From contig QUTJ01031786.1 of the NCBI GenBank assembly GCA_003573635.1, forward strand, positions 1 through 19,235: 19,235 nucleotides of DNA, given 5' to 3'. The notes under the pieces were generated by a model, which was not told the DNA's origin, searched no databases, and worked only from the letters and a program-made list of their open reading frames with translations. This document shows, one piece after another, positions 18,261-19,235 of the stretch (position 1 is its first letter; each line of letters begins with the position of its first letter). Source of the DNA: Goniomonas avonlea (taxonomy: Eukaryota > Cryptophyceae > Goniomonadida > Goniomonadaceae). A program made the translations under genes and the position numbers.

Positions 18261-18444
18261 CACTGATGTGATCTGTATTATAATTTTTAATTACCTATAT
18301 TCTCTAGGCAGTAGAGATACATTAGTATAGAAAGTGCGATGCGGGCTGCACCGGCCTGGACGTNGCGACAGGGCCGCCGGCGTGGACGCGGCCACACGGA
18401 CCCCAGGGGCGATCAAGTGCAATGCATGTTCAGAAAGTACAGTA
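18261..18444. repeat. Direct repeat unit 1, carrying a GC-rich insertion
   Basis: The unit runs from CACTGATGTGATCTGTATTATAA to GTTCAGAAAGTACAGTAC and matches 18517-18603. A GC-rich segment of about 75 bases (18342-18416) interrupts it. It is bracketed by GTGCGATG (18334-18341) and GTGCAATG (18417-18424), like an imperfect 8-base target duplication. The insert contains an ambiguous base at 18364. Confidence 0.65.
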
Positions 18445-18516
18445 CTCAGCCCACTCAGCCTGAGGGCACTGGTGTCAAAGGGAGGGAACTGGGAGGGAGA
18501 GACCAGGAGGGAGCAC

Positions 18517-18603
18517 CACTGATGATCTGTTATTATAATTTTAAGCTACTTTCTCTAGGATACATTAGTATGGAAAGTGCAATGTGTTCAGAAAGTACAG
18601 TAC
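18517..18603. repeat. Direct repeat unit 2, without the insertion
   Basis: It matches the outer parts of 18261-18444 (CACTGATGATCTGTTATTATAATTTTAA, TACATTAGTAT, GAAAGTGCAATG, GTTCAGAAAGTACAGTAC) and shows the uninterrupted state. Confidence 0.65.
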
Positions 18604-18628
18604 CATGCCATTTTTTTCTTTTCCAATG

Positions 18629-18727
18629 TACACAGCTTGGTGGTCCAGAAGCAAAGCACCTTGGCTTCAACAACGCCATGGAACTGGCCGTTCCCAGGCT
18701 CAGATCCCACTTTAGCTCGAGGTTGTT
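18629..18727 (+). CDS. Possible terminal exon, unassigned
   Basis: A pyrimidine-rich stretch (TTTTTTTCTTTTCCAATGTACACAG) that looks like a splice acceptor is followed by an open frame (LGGPEAKHLGFNNAMELAV and onward). It has no similarity I recognise and no upstream exon that clearly joins it. It may be chance, or a remnant of a duplicated gene end. Confidence 0.2.
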
Positions 18728-18976
18728 TTTTTTGGTGCATCTGATTGTTCATCACTCCCATGCAAGACCAAGATTTTCATATGGAACATTATTCTTTTTT
18801 TTTGTGATCCCCACTGGCACCCACTGGCTCTGGAAATCTCCCAGAGGTTGAAAAGGAGCAGTGGTCCTCACTACCACCACTCGGCACCACTGGCAGGCAA
18901 GGCAACATGGAGGGAGGGAAGAGGAGGGAGGAGAGGAGAGAGGTGGCGGTGGGGAGAGGGAGGGAACCTGACTTGG

Positions 18977-19014
18977 ACTCTCTCTCTCCAAGTCCCTCTC
19001 CCTCTCTCTCTCTT

Positions 19015-19055
<41 letters not shown>

Positions 19056-19117
19056 CTCTCTCTCTGACCAGCGTGACCTGGTCTCGCTGTGTCGGGGGTA
19101 AATCAGATTCTATCTGG

Positions 19118-19167
<50 letters not shown>

Positions 19168-19235
19168 GCTCTCCAAGTCCCTCTCCCTCTCTCTCTCTTG
19201 CTCTCTCTCTCTCTCTGACCTGTCTCTCTCACATC
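18977..19235. repeat. Long (CT)n microsatellite blocks at the right edge
   Basis: Two blocks of near-perfect CT repeats (18977-19068 and 19121-19220) are separated by a short unique piece with TGACC and GTCTCGCTGTGTC. The word TCCAAGTCCCTCTCCCTCTCTCTCTCTTGC is present in both, so the blocks are tandem copies of each other. No gene is seen. Confidence 0.85.

Noticed and set aside
18871-19176. Minus-strand frame of Arg-Glu repeats
   Set aside because: It is a translation of the (CT)n microsatellite; open only because the repeat has no stop.

Overview
The window is eukaryotic nuclear DNA. It has spliced genes with GT-AG introns, many only 44 to 90 bases long, long (GA)n/(CT)n and (CA)n microsatellites, and decayed retroelements. 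I see no operons, tRNA, rRNA or CRISPR. One gene carries a doublecortin-like domain and a VWA3-like domain, families I associate with cilia and microtubules. Together with the short introns this suggests a ciliated protist, alga or zoosporic fungus-like organism; I cannot name the species. Four N bases (118, 210, 771, 18364) mark uncertain base calls.

Layout. (1) 1-6300: two related retroelement remnants. Copy 1 (+, about 290-5088) encodes a PHD-like finger, a CCHC zinc knuckle, a reverse transcriptase, an RNase H resembling that of DIRS/Ngaro elements, and a charged 3' ORF, with several frame breaks. Copy 2 (-, about 6252-5092) is truncated. It has lost the segment between the PHD finger and the RT, carries an in-frame minisatellite, and abuts the 3' end of copy 1. 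(2) 6253-8460: no gene recognised. Two 245-base direct repeats enclose about 400 bases (a TRIM-like or duplicated element). (3) About 8980-11946 (-): a multi-exon gene for a doublecortin-like domain followed by a von Willebrand A domain of the VWA3 type. Its core reads cleanly across seven exons. Several of its introns contain tandem decayed copies of the adjoining exon/intron junctions. (4) 11947-12055: a very short shared upstream region between two divergent genes. (5) 12056-17053 (+): a gene I could assemble into 19 exons (about 1057 residues) for a KDZ (Kyakuja-Dileera-Zisupton) family transposase-like protein with an N-terminal PHD finger and a SWIM-like cysteine segment. Only one frame break was found, at about 14675. 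(6) 17054-19235: its 3' flank, with tandem duplications, microsatellites and a small GC-rich insertion; no convincing gene.

The two spliced genes share no obvious pathway; what links them is the head-to-head arrangement. The best candidates for something undescribed are the doublecortin-VWA fusion, the nearly intact intron-rich KDZ gene, and the growth of introns by repeated duplication of splice junctions.
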